From CAZAGD01 sp049699975 (GTDB taxonomy: Bacteria > Desulfobacterota > SM23-61), in the NCBI GenBank assembly GCA_049699975.1, contig JBNAWB010000060.1:1-17676 (forward strand): DNA of 17,676 nucleotides, given 5' to 3'. Shown one piece after another: positions 1 to 7,296 of this stretch. The notes beneath the pieces are model-generated. The model made no database searches and was not told the origin of the DNA. It worked only from the letters and a program-made list of their open reading frames with translations. The first letter of the stretch is position 1. Each line of letters opens with the position of its first letter. The position numbers and the translations under genes are program-made.

Positions 1-55
1 CCCCTCCCGCCTGTTTCCTGCTGGCGAGAAATATTAAAACTGTTAGACGGTCAGG
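1..55 (+). repeat. 55-bp terminal repeat, left copy
   Basis: The first 55 bases match the reverse complement of 17596-17650 at 53 of 55 positions. The mismatches are at 30 and 36, and the first 29 bases are identical. The match stops sharply after position 55, although short blocks (CCTTGA and AAATGGTCTT) recur in the promoter region beyond it. It lies directly upstream of the tatA promoter. The copy probably continues to the left of the window. It encodes nothing visible. The two copies and their identity are seen directly; that it is a dispersed genomic repeat is an inference. Confidence 0.9.
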
Positions 56-66
56 CACGAATCTCC

Positions 67-95
67 TTGAAAAAAAATGGTCTTCATAATATACT
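67..95 (+). promoter_or_regulatory. Sigma-70-type promoter of tatA
   Basis: The -35 box TTGAAA (67-72, 5 of 6 consensus) is separated by 17 bp from the -10 box TATACT (90-95, 5 of 6). Transcription should start near 102, which gives a leader of about 20 nt containing the Shine-Dalgarno AGGAGG at 109-114. This excludes the upstream in-frame ATG at 77, which lies inside the promoter. Confidence 0.75.
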
Positions 96-121
96 TGAAT
101 AAAAATTCAGGAGGCTTAAAA

Positions 122-325
122 ATGTTTGGCTTAGGAACACAAGAGTTGATTATTATCCTGGCTATAGTTTTCCTAATCTTTGGGGCCAAGAGACTGCCTG
201 AAATTGGTTCAGGACTGGGGAAGGCAATAAAAAATTTTAAAGGTGGAATTAAATCCCTCGAGGAGGGATCTGCGGAAAAGCCTAAAGAAGAAGCTAAAGA
301 AACAGGAACGTCCAAATCAACTTGA
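122..325 (+). CDS. tatA: Sec-independent (twin-arginine) translocase subunit TatA
   Basis: The gene encodes a 67-residue TatA/E-type protein of the twin-arginine translocase, which exports folded proteins across the cytoplasmic membrane; TatA subunits form the pore-like assembly around TatBC. Visible features are a very short N-terminus with a polar residue (E8), one hydrophobic helix at about residues 7-20, the hinge Phe20-Gly21 followed by KRLPE, then an amphipathic helix (GLGKAIKNFKGG), and a charged, Lys/Glu-rich tail. The ATG at 122 is chosen because AGGAGG lies 7 nt upstream and because the ATG at 77 falls inside the promoter. tatC and tatB are not nearby. The gene appears to be a single transcription unit, with 221 bp before pepF. 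TatA versus TatB/E cannot be settled without the rest of the genome, but the length and motif favour TatA. Confidence 0.93.
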   Translation: MFGLGTQELIIILAIVFLIFGAKRLPEIGSGLGKAIKNFKGGIKSLEEGSAEKPKEEAKETGTSKST

Positions 326-487
326 GAGCTTAATCTGTTTGCCCCATTCAGCTTCTCCTTAATTAATGTCCATTTTTTGCTCTTCGTATTAGTCTGCTAA
401 TGCATTCTTTCATCTTTTTCTGCCCAAATGGATTTTCTCCCTCCCTCTTTCAGAATTTAAAGAATTCATGGCCTTATCGTAGAGAGC

Positions 488-509
488 TTGGCCGAAAAAT
501 TTCGACCAA
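488..509 (+). promoter_or_regulatory. 22-bp near-palindrome in the pepF leader
   Basis: This is an inverted repeat in which 9 of 11 positions pair. It is centred between 498 and 499, and its right end lies 37 bp before the pepF ATG. Bases 490-509 match 8511-8530 upstream of prmA at 17 of 20 positions, and every difference is a transition. It could be an operator or an RNA hairpin (stem of about 9 pairs, loop AAAU). The structure is seen; the role is unknown. I found no convincing -35/-10 pair in the 221-bp gap. Confidence 0.45.
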
Positions 510-546
510 AAAAGAAATTCCTTAACTGTTAAAGGAGGGGTTATAA

Positions 547-2340
547 ATGGCCATCCAAGCGACTGATTATGCCCAAGGTGTTAAATGGAATCTCGGGGAT
601 CTCTATCCAGAACCGCATGACCCTAGCTTTCACCAAGACCTGGATAAATCTTTAAAGCAGGCCCAGGATTTTCAAAAAAAGTATAAAGAAATAAACTTAG
701 CAACCTTATCTCCTCAAGATTTTCTCGTGGCCCTCCAGGAATATGAATCTATCACTGAAAATAGTTTAAAACCTCTGCTCTATGCCAGCCTCCTTTTCGC
801 CGAAGACACCCAGAATGACTTGTATAAAAACCTACGCCAAAAGGCCTTAGAAAAATGGAATGAAATCGAAAACCTTCTTCTTTTCTTTCGCCTGGCTATA
901 ATCCACCTGCCCGAGGATAAATGTCATTTTTTTCTAAGTTATGAGCCACTTCAGGAATATGCCCATGCCCTCCAACACTGGCGCCGTTTTCGGGAATTTA
1001 CTCTGCCAGAAAAAGAAGAATATATTATTAATTGCAAAAATTTATCTGGGAAAACAGCCTTAGCCACTCTTTTCGACGAATTTACTTCTTCTTTTACTTT
1101 TCGGATGAGCATTGACGGTGAAGAAAAAGAGCTCACCGGCAGCGAGATGTTAGCTCTCCTTTATTCTCCTGATCGCGAAATGAGAGAAAGAGCCTACCGC
1201 ACTTTCTTAAATAAGCATAAAGATCATCAATTAGTCTTAACTTCCATCTTTAACGCTCTCTTTCTTGATTCCCACCTGGAAGACGGAATTAGGGGTTACC
1301 AGAGTCCTATGCAACGAACGCACTTAGAGAATGAGATCAGTCCAGAAATTGTTTCGCTGATGATGGAGATTACCGAAAATTCCTATCCTTTAGCGCAAGA
1401 ATACTTCCGCCTTAAAGCCGCCCTTTTAGGATTGCCTAAGCTCAAGAATACGGATATCTACGCTCCTTTGCCTGGAGGAGATAAAAAAATATCTTTTGAT
1501 CAAGCACGGGATCTATTGGTCCAGGCCCTCCAAGATTTCTATCCCCCCTTTGGAGAAATTGCTGCCAAATTTTTTGCTCAAAAATGGATCGATGCTGAAA
1601 TCCGGCGCGGCAAATACGGAGGAGCTTTTTGCTCCGGCCTTACTCCCTCTTTGCACCCTTATTTGCTCCTGAATTTTACCGGTTCAATTAGAGATGTACT
1701 TACTTTAGCCCATGAAATAGGGCATGGCCTCCATTTTTATCTGGCGCGCCAACAGAAGTTTCTGAATTTTGACCCGCCCCTCATCTTGGCGGAGACAGCT
1801 TCTGTTTTTTGCGAAATGATCATGACCCAAACTCTTCTTAAAACCGAATCAGATAAATTATTCCGGCGCGCCTTGCTCTGCTTAGAGATCGAAGATATTA
1901 TCGCCACCATCTTCCGCCAAAATGTATTGACTCGTTTTGAAGAACAAATATACCGGAAGCGCCAAGATCATCTGCTGAGTGCTGAAGAAATAGGGGAATT
2001 GTGGTGGCAGGCTAACGCGGCCCTTTTTGGAGAAAGTGTGGAAATGATCCCCGAATATCGATGGGGATGGTCTTATATCTCGCACTTTGTGCATTCCCGA
2101 TTTTATTGTTATAGCTATGTATTCGGTGAATTAGTAGTCTTGGCTCTTTATCAAAAGTATTTAGAAGCAGGAGAAGTTTTCCTGCCTAAGTTGCAGAAGC
2201 TGTTAGCCAGTGGAGGTTCAAAAAGCCCTGAAGAACTTTTGCTTATTTTAGGCATAAATATTAGAGAACCTTTCTTTTGGGAAGGAGGATGCAAAATAAT
2301 CCACAATTTAATCCAAGAATTGAAACAAGTCTCTTCATGA
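547..2340 (+). CDS. pepF: M3 family oligoendopeptidase (PepF-type)
   Basis: The protein is a 597-residue zinc metallopeptidase of the M3B (oligoendopeptidase F) family. These are usually cytoplasmic enzymes that cut short peptides, and the length is typical. The catalytic signature is H389-E-I-G-H393, giving two zinc ligands and the general base, followed by E416 in an AETAS context as the third zinc ligand. The N-terminal half (about residues 1-350) looks like the helical lid domain of the family, and the C-terminal part (about 360-560) is the metallopeptidase domain. There is no signal peptide. A strong Shine-Dalgarno (AAAGGAGGGG at 531-540) sits before the ATG at 547. A shared palindromic element lies just upstream. 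The next gene follows after 112 bp. The true peptide substrates cannot be read from sequence. Confidence 0.93.
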   Translation: MAIQATDYAQGVKWNLGDLYPEPHDPSFHQDLDKSLKQAQDFQKKYKEINLATLSPQDFLVALQEYESITENSLKPLLYASLLFAEDTQNDLYKNLRQKALEKWNEIENLLLFFRLAIIHLPEDKCHFFLSYEPLQEYAHALQHWRRFREFTLPEKEEYIINCKNLSGKTALATLFDEFTSSFTFRMSIDGEEKELTGSEMLALLYSPDREMRERAYRTFLNKHKDHQLVLTSIFNALFLDSHLEDGIRGYQSPMQRTHLENEISPEIVSLMMEITENSYPLAQEYFRLKAALLGLPKLKNTDIYAPLPGGDKKISFDQARDLLVQALQDFYPPFGEIAAKFFAQKWIDAEIRRGKYGGAFCSGLTPSLHPYLLLNFTGSIRDVLTLAHEIGHGLHFYLARQQKFLNFDPPLILAETASVFCEMIMTQTLLKTESDKLFRRALLCLEIEDIIATIFRQNVLTRFEEQIYRKRQDHLLSAEEIGELWWQANAALFGESVEMIPEYRWGWSYISHFVHSRFYCYSYVFGELVVLALYQKYLEAGEVFLPKLQKLLASGGSKSPEELLLILGINIREPFFWEGGCKIIHNLIQELKQVSS

Positions 2341-2406
2341 AGTCAATCTGGGCTAAAAAAATTCTGTTTCCTCTTCCCTTTTGCCAAATTTTTTTGTAAA
2401 TTTTAT

Positions 2407-2436
2407 TTGGCTTATATTTCTTAATTTAGGTATATT
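2407..2436 (+). promoter_or_regulatory. Possible promoter before the small membrane protein/gcv genes
   Basis: TTGGCT (2407-2412, 4 of 6) and TATATT (2431-2436, 5 of 6) are separated by 18 bp. Transcription from it would start near 2443, leaving only about 10 nt before the ATG at 2453. The -35 box is weak and the surroundings are A+T-rich, so chance is a real alternative. Confidence 0.3.
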
Positions 2437-2452
2437 AAAAAAGAGGATAAAA

Positions 2453-2689
2453 ATGCTTTGGTGGTTACGCACTATATTTCTGAGTATCATCTCTGCTTTT
2501 TTTCTCATTTGGGGCGCGCAAGAAATGCTTCGCGCTTATGCTCTATCGCACCCAGGCGAATTCTTAGCTTCTTTTTTCTCTTCCAGTTTCATTATTTTAA
2601 TCAGCGCTTCACTCCTCTTTGGCTTCCTCTGGAGAATGATAATAAAATATAAAAAAATAAAAGAGAGTAAAACGGCTTTGGAAAAATAA
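2453..2689 (+). CDS. Small two-helix membrane protein, unknown function
   Basis: I do not recognise this 78-residue protein. It shows two hydrophobic segments, at about residues 5-23 and 38-60, joined by a short polar stretch (residues 24-37) containing a His-Pro pair, and it ends in a Lys-rich tail (KYKKIKESK). This suggests a small inner-membrane protein with both ends on the same side, the basic tail probably in the cytoplasm. The ATG at 2453 has an AGAGGA Shine-Dalgarno just upstream. An in-frame TTG at 2381 would add 24 residues but has no ribosome binding site. It lies 112 bp after pepF and 33 bp before gcvH, so it may share the gcv transcript, but nothing in the sequence ties it to glycine metabolism. 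Confidence 0.6.
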   Translation: MLWWLRTIFLSIISAFFLIWGAQEMLRAYALSHPGEFLASFFSSSFIILISASLLFGFLWRMIIKYKKIKESKTALEK

Positions 2690-2722
2690 AAAATTCATTT
2701 ATTTTCCAACGGGGAGGTACCC

Positions 2723-3118
2723 ATGAATTTTCCGCAAGACTTAAAATTTACTAAAGATCACGAATGGGCGAAAATCAACGACCAGACAGCCTTAGTAGGA
2801 ATTACTGATTACGCTCAGGAAAAATTAGGGTCCATAGTTTTTGTAGAGTTGCCCCCTCTGGGCAAATCTTTTCGCCAAGGGGAAATTTTGGCCACCATTG
2901 ATTCGGTAAAGGCTGTCGCGGAAGTTTATGCGCCTTTGAGTGGGCAAGTTACGGAAATAAACGAAGGACTGCAGGATAATCCAGAGTGGATCAACCAAGA
3001 CGCTTACGGCAAAGGCTGGATTGCCAAATTAAAAATCGACAATGCTGCTGAAGTTAACAACCTTCTTTCTGCCGAGGACTACCAAAAATTTATTGCCGAG
3101 GAAGGAGCTAAAGAATAG
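2723..3118 (+). CDS. gcvH: Glycine cleavage system H protein
   Basis: GcvH (131 residues, normal length) carries the lipoyl arm that takes the aminomethyl group from the P protein and passes it to the T and L proteins. The lipoylation site is K63 in the context ESVK-like D-S-V-K-A, in the middle of the hybrid-motif barrel. The N-terminal KDHEWAK and the G-I-T-D-Y-A-Q segment are characteristic of the family. GGGGAGG at 2711-2717 precedes the ATG. It starts a tight cluster: gcvPA follows after 3 bp. gcvT, lpd and a lipoate-attaching enzyme are not in the window, so the full system depends on genes elsewhere. The system can run as glycine breakdown or, in several anaerobes, as glycine synthesis; the sequence does not show which. 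Confidence 0.96.
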   Translation: MNFPQDLKFTKDHEWAKINDQTALVGITDYAQEKLGSIVFVELPPLGKSFRQGEILATIDSVKAVAEVYAPLSGQVTEINEGLQDNPEWINQDAYGKGWIAKLKIDNAAEVNNLLSAEDYQKFIAEEGAKE

Positions 3119-3121
3119 GAA

Positions 3122-4468
3122 ATGCAATATATACCGAACGCCGAAAACGATTGGCCGGAAATGCTGGCGGCCATTGGTTTTAAAAATTTAGAAGATTTAA
3201 TAACTCTTCTGCCGGAATCACTCCGCTTACAAAAGCCTTTATCTCTGCCGCCCCCTTTGTCGGAGATGGAACTGGTGGCCCATCTTCTTTCTTTAAGTGA
3301 AAAAAATAAACCAGGAAAAATGATATCTTTCTTGGGCGCCGGGGCGTATGACCATTATATCCCGGCGGTAGTCGATCATATATTGCGCAGATCAGAATTC
3401 TATACGGCTTACACCCCTTACCAGCCAGAAATTAGTCAAGGCACTCTACAAGCTATTTTCGAATTCCAAACGCTCATCTGCCAATTAACGGGCATGGAAG
3501 TAGCGAATGCTTCAGTTTACGATGGGGCTTCAGCTGTGGCCGAAGCGGTGCTAATGGCCCACCGGCTAAAAGGGAAGAAGAGATGCTTTTTATCCGCTAC
3601 CCTCCACCCCGAAGCGCAGAAGGTTACGCGTACTTATGCCGCCCCCCTGGGCATTGAATTTTTAGAAATCCCTTACGCCTCTGCTGGACTTACCGATTTG
3701 GATTTTTTAGCCCAGAAGATTGATGAAGACACCTTTGCTGTCGTCCTCCAACAGCCGAATTTTTTTGGTTGCTTGGAAGATTTAGAAAAAGCTGGTCAAA
3801 TTATTCAGGCGCGGGGTGCTCTATTCATTGTAGCCATCATGGAACCTTTGGCTTTAGCTTTGCTCCAGCCTCCCGGCGTGGCGGGAGCGGACATCGTGGT
3901 GGGCGAAGGGCAAAGTTTTGGTTTACCTTTGAGTTTTGGAGGGCCATACGTGGGCTTCTTCGCCACTAAAGAATCTTTCTTGCGGGCTCTACCAGGCCGT
4001 TTAGTGGGGGAAACCGTTGACCTCCAAGGACGCCGGGGATTCGTCTTGGCCTTAGCCACCAGAGAACAACATATTCGCCGCGAAAAGGCTACTTCCAATA
4101 TTTGCACTAACCAAGCTCTTTGCGCCTTGGCCGTGCTGGTTTACCTAACTATCCTGGGAAAAGAAGGTTTAAAAAAACTGGCCCAAATCAATTTGAGCAA
4201 ATGCACTTATGCGAAAAAAATCTTGGGGTCAAAATTTTCTTTACCCTTTTCTGCCCCCACATTCAATGAATTTGTTCTTTCTCTACCTAAAGATTCTTCA
4301 GAAGTTTTAGCGCAGCTTCTACCTGCCGGAATAATTGGCGGCTTCCCTTTGCAAAAATTTTATCCCCATCTGCAAAGAGAAATCTTAATCTGCCTTACGG
4401 AAAAAATTTCTAAAGAATACATAGACCTATTAAAAGAAAAATTAGAAAATCTGGTGGAGGGTGCTTAA
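3122..4468 (+). CDS. gcvPA: Glycine dehydrogenase (decarboxylating) subunit 1
   Basis: This is the 448-residue alpha subunit of the two-subunit P protein, which decarboxylates glycine and loads the aminomethyl group onto lipoyl-GcvH. Family features include the FLGAGAYDHYIP block near residue 70, the TPYQPEISQGTLQ block near 98-110, and the NASVYDGASA block near 128. It belongs to the PLP-dependent fold type I superfamily, but the cofactor lysine is in subunit 2, as is usual in split P proteins. Length is normal (about 440-450). The ATG lies 3 bp after the gcvH stop, so translation is probably coupled. Its TAA stop overlaps the gcvPB ATG by one base (TAATG). Confidence 0.95.
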   Translation: MQYIPNAENDWPEMLAAIGFKNLEDLITLLPESLRLQKPLSLPPPLSEMELVAHLLSLSEKNKPGKMISFLGAGAYDHYIPAVVDHILRRSEFYTAYTPYQPEISQGTLQAIFEFQTLICQLTGMEVANASVYDGASAVAEAVLMAHRLKGKKRCFLSATLHPEAQKVTRTYAAPLGIEFLEIPYASAGLTDLDFLAQKIDEDTFAVVLQQPNFFGCLEDLEKAGQIIQARGALFIVAIMEPLALALLQPPGVAGADIVVGEGQSFGLPLSFGGPYVGFFATKESFLRALPGRLVGETVDLQGRRGFVLALATREQHIRREKATSNICTNQALCALAVLVYLTILGKEGLKKLAQINLSKCTYAKKILGSKFSLPFSAPTFNEFVLSLPKDSSEVLAQLLPAGIIGGFPLQKFYPHLQREILICLTEKISKEYIDLLKEKLENLVEGA

Positions 4469-5949
4469 TGGAAAAAGAAACTCCCGGTCTATCTGGCTTA
4501 ATCTTCGCTGAACCTTTAATCTTTGAAAAAGGTAAAAAAGGAAGAAAGGGATACTCCCTGCCTTCCCTCGATGTAGAAGAAATTAAACCGGAAGAGGTGT
4601 GGCCCCCCAAATTAATTCGGCCAGATTTAGAGGGAGTTCCCGAATTGAGTGAGGTAGAAGTGGTCAGGCATTTCACCCGCTTGTCGCAATGGAATTATGG
4701 GCTGGATGCCAACCTTTACCCGCTGGGTTCATGCACTATGAAGTATAATCCTAAAGTCAATGAAGATTTAGCCCGCCTTCCGGGATTTGCCCAAACCCAC
4801 CCTTATCAACCAGAAGAACTAGCCCAGGGCGCTTTGCAGCTCATGTATGAACTACAACAATATCTTTGTGAAATAAGCGGTTTAGATCAAGTGACTCTGC
4901 AGCCGGCTGCGGGCGCTCAAGGAGAATTAACTGGCATGCTCATGATAAGAGCTTATTTGGCGGATCAAGGCCATCCGCGTCGCAAGGTATTAGTGCCTGA
5001 TACCGCCCATGGAACTAATCCAGCCAGCTCCACGATCTGCGGCTACCAAGTGGTGCAAGTAAAATCAACCGCCAGAGGGGTTTTGTCCCCGCAAGATGTA
5101 GCCGCCAAGATGGATGAAGAGGTTGCGGCCTTAATGATAACTAACCCTAATACTTTAGGCTTATTTGAGGAGCACATTGTCCAAATCGCCGAAATCGTGC
5201 ATCAGCAAGGTGGGCAAATTTATTTAGACGGCGCTAATCTCAATGCTTTAGTCGGCTTGAGTCGCGTGGCTGATATGGGGGTGGATGTTCTCCATTTTAA
5301 CCTGCATAAGACATTTGCTACCCCCCATGGCGGTGGCGGACCGGGAGCAGGACCTGTAGGAGTAAAAAGCCATTTGGCCCCTTATTTACCTATCCCGCGG
5401 GTGGTTAAAGAAGGCGATTCTTTTCGCTTAGATTATGATCGACCGAAATCGATCGGCAAGATAAAATCTTTTTATGGCAATTTTGGGGTGCTTGTCCGCG
5501 CTTATGCTTATATTCTATCCATGGGCGCAGAAGGGTTAAGGAAAGCTAGTCTGGTCGCCTTACTAAATGCGAATTATCTGCGGGCCAAACTTAAAGATTA
5601 TTATCATTTACCTTATGATCAGCCCTGTATGCACGAGTGTGTGTTTACTGACCGGAACCAAACTCGTTATGGAATCAACGCTTTGGATATAGCTAAACGC
5701 TTGATGGATTATGGGTTTCATCCTCCCACCATTTACTTCCCTTTGGTCGTTTCGGGAGCTTTAATGATCGAACCTACCGAGACCGAACCTAAAGAGGTTT
5801 TGGACCAATTCATCACGGCCATGATCAAAATTGCCCAAGAAGCGGAATCTTCCCCTGAGCTCTTAAAAAGTGCGCCCCATAAAACCAAAGTCTCGCGTCT
5901 TGATGAGGTTCTGGCTAACCGCAGACCAAGGCTGCGGTGGCGGCCTTAA
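4468..5949 (+). CDS. gcvPB: Glycine dehydrogenase (decarboxylating) subunit 2
   Basis: This is the 493-residue beta subunit of the split glycine decarboxylase and the partner of GcvPA. The PLP-binding lysine is K281 in N-L-H-K-T-F, followed directly by the glycine-rich PHGGGGPGAGP loop. Other family blocks are LYPLGSCTMKYNPK near residue 86, the PAAGAQGELTG block near 145, and DTAHGTNPASS near 178. Length is normal. Translation is probably coupled through the TAATG junction with gcvPA, with GGAGGG about 10 nt upstream. It is the last gene of the plus-strand block. Only 19 bp separate it from the convergent small gene on the other strand, and no hairpin terminator is visible there. Confidence 0.96.
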   Translation: MEKETPGLSGLIFAEPLIFEKGKKGRKGYSLPSLDVEEIKPEEVWPPKLIRPDLEGVPELSEVEVVRHFTRLSQWNYGLDANLYPLGSCTMKYNPKVNEDLARLPGFAQTHPYQPEELAQGALQLMYELQQYLCEISGLDQVTLQPAAGAQGELTGMLMIRAYLADQGHPRRKVLVPDTAHGTNPASSTICGYQVVQVKSTARGVLSPQDVAAKMDEEVAALMITNPNTLGLFEEHIVQIAEIVHQQGGQIYLDGANLNALVGLSRVADMGVDVLHFNLHKTFATPHGGGGPGAGPVGVKSHLAPYLPIPRVVKEGDSFRLDYDRPKSIGKIKSFYGNFGVLVRAYAYILSMGAEGLRKASLVALLNANYLRAKLKDYYHLPYDQPCMHECVFTDRNQTRYGINALDIAKRLMDYGFHPPTIYFPLVVSGALMIEPTETEPKEVLDQFITAMIKIAQEAESSPELLKSAPHKTKVSRLDEVLANRRPRLRWRP

Positions 5950-5968
5950 ATGCGCCTGATTAGAAAGT

Positions 5969-6223
5969 TTACCCAAGTTCGACAACCGCTTTAATTTCTT
6001 TTTTATTTAGCAGGACAAAATCAACGCCAAATTGCAACCATCCATCGGGAACAGAAACATCCTCAAGAGGAAGATAAGTCTTTTCATCATTTAATAAATC
6101 AGAAAGACGTGTCCGCGCACTGGGGATGGTAACTATCCCTTCCAGAACCCGCACAGGTTCAAACGCCAAATAAATTCTGATTTTTCTGGTTATCTTCTCA
6201 TGCTTCTCTCTGCCACTCTCCAT
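5969..6223 (-). CDS. Small unrecognised soluble protein
   Basis: The 84-residue protein has a charged N-terminus followed by what looks like alternating beta strands (IRIYLAFEPVRVLEGIVTI), an R-L-S-D-L-L-N block at about residues 39-45, and a hydrophobic C-terminal strand region. From memory the RLSDLLN pattern recalls small bacterial proteins of the DUF6812 kind, but this is unverified. There is no signal peptide or transmembrane segment. The start is well supported: GAGGAGG lies about 6 nt before the ATG at 6223. It is the last gene of the minus-strand block, 27 bp after its small neighbour, so it is probably made together with it, the crotonase and the metal transporter. Confidence 0.6.
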   Translation of the reverse strand: MESGREKHEKITRKIRIYLAFEPVRVLEGIVTIPSARTRLSDLLNDEKTYLPLEDVSVPDGWLQFGVDFVLLNKKEIKAVVELG

Positions 6224-6250
6224 CTTTGACCTCCTCTGCTTAGCTTAGGG

Positions 6251-6451
6251 CTACTTTTTCTTCTTGGTGAATCTTATAGTAATTAAATCATTGGTCACCA
6301 TGCGGGAGCCGTCATCAAATTCAATTTCCCAATAAGGTGTTTCTCCCGTAGGGGCTTTTATAGCCTGGACGCCAAAAAACTTAACATCGTACTCCTTGCC
6401 CCGAATGGAAAATTCGAGAAAATCAATTTGATCTGCGCGCCAAATTTGCAT
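6251..6451 (-). CDS. Small unrecognised beta-rich protein
   Basis: The 66-residue protein appears beta-rich. It has a Trp-containing start (MQIWRAD), a central K-A-P-T-G-E-T-P-Y-W-E-I-E-F segment, an aspartate-rich turn (DDGSR) and a poly-lysine end. I do not recognise the family. It has no membrane segment and no visible catalytic motif, and the pattern would suit a small barrel or binding protein. AAGGAG about 9 nt before the ATG at 6451 supports the start. It lies 25 bp after the crotonase gene and 27 bp before the next small gene, so the three are likely co-transcribed. Real expression is likely given the ribosome binding site and spacing. Confidence 0.55.
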   Translation of the reverse strand: MQIWRADQIDFLEFSIRGKEYDVKFFGVQAIKAPTGETPYWEIEFDDGSRMVTNDLITIRFTKKKK

Positions 6452-6476
6452 GCCCTCATCTCCTTTCTTTTTTAAA

Positions 6477-7274
6477 TTATTTCTTCTCCTTTTTAAAATT
6501 TTGCACAGCTTTTAAAAAATCAGGATGAGCAACAAGAAGACTTTGGTTCCGATTTTCCATCTCCACCGCCGCTTCTAAAGAAGAAGCTGATAAATTATTA
6601 TTCAAAATCTCCTTAGTAAGCCTAAGACCCAAGGCACTCTTGCTCAACATCTGCTCGGCAATCTCTTGCGCCTTGGTCAATAATTTCTCTTCCGGAACTA
6701 CCTGACTTACCAGGCCAATTTTTTCTGCTTCGGCAGCTTCCACGACCCGGCCCGTATAAAGGATTTCTGCCGCCCGGAATAACCCCACGGCCCGCGGAAG
6801 CAAATAAGAAGACCCCATTTCTCCTGCCGCAAGACCGATATTAATGAATGAGGGGACAAAATAAGCTTGGGGAGTTGCGACAATTACGTCCGCAGCTAAA
6901 GCCAAGCTCATACCGCCTCCGGCGGCTGGGCCATTAACTGCCGCAATAATTGGTTGTGGCGCGCGCCGCATTTCCAAAATGAGATTTCCGTACTTCTTCT
7001 GGATGGTCACTAAGTATCGAGCTGGTTGATTGAGAAGGTTCTCTCCTGCGCCTAATATCTTCGCATCTTTTAAGTCAGCTCCGGCGCAAAAACCCCGGCC
7101 GGCTCCGGTGATAATTAGAACTCTAACCCTTTCTTGATTTTGGAGGTGGAAGAAGAAAGCATGCAATTCTTCTACCATTTCCAAGTTCAGGGCATTTAAG
7201 CGCTCCGGGCGATTTAAAAGTAGTAAACCTAAACCTTCTTGGGGTTCAGAAAATTTAATAGTCTTATATACCAT
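6477..7274 (-). CDS. Enoyl-CoA hydratase/isomerase (crotonase) family protein
   Basis: This is a crotonase-superfamily protein of 265 residues acting on an acyl-CoA thioester. The oxyanion-hole blocks are present: GFCAGADLKD near residue 62 and NGPAAGGGMSLA near 114-126. The two glutamates that hydratases use (E144 and E164 in rat mitochondrial enoyl-CoA hydratase) correspond here to S123 and S142, so ordinary hydration is doubtful. An acidic residue, E152, sits in the GLAAGEMGSSYLLPR block, which resembles a crotonase subgroup with an acid at that place. The start is set at 7274 because GGAGG lies 5 nt before that ATG. In-frame codons at 7313 (TTG) and 7286 (ATG) lack a well-placed site, and 7313 would overlap the preceding gene. 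It lies 22 bp after the metal transporter. The exact reaction is unknown. Confidence 0.85.
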   Translation of the reverse strand: MVYKTIKFSEPQEGLGLLLLNRPERLNALNLEMVEELHAFFFHLQNQERVRVLIITGAGRGFCAGADLKDAKILGAGENLLNQPARYLVTIQKKYGNLILEMRRAPQPIIAAVNGPAAGGGMSLALAADVIVATPQAYFVPSFINIGLAAGEMGSSYLLPRAVGLFRAAEILYTGRVVEAAEAEKIGLVSQVVPEEKLLTKAQEIAEQMLSKSALGLRLTKEILNNNLSASSLEAAVEMENRNQSLLVAHPDFLKAVQNFKKEKK

Positions 7275-7296
7275 GCCTTCCTCCATACCATTTTTC

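Noticed and set aside
43..315. 90-codon open frame on the minus strand opposite tatA
   Set aside because: It overlaps tatA and its promoter, and the tatA product is clearly recognisable.
2341..2722. Possible glycine riboswitch before the gcv genes
   Set aside because: The gaps (112 and 33 bp) are short and A+T-rich and show no tandem aptamer-like conserved structure.
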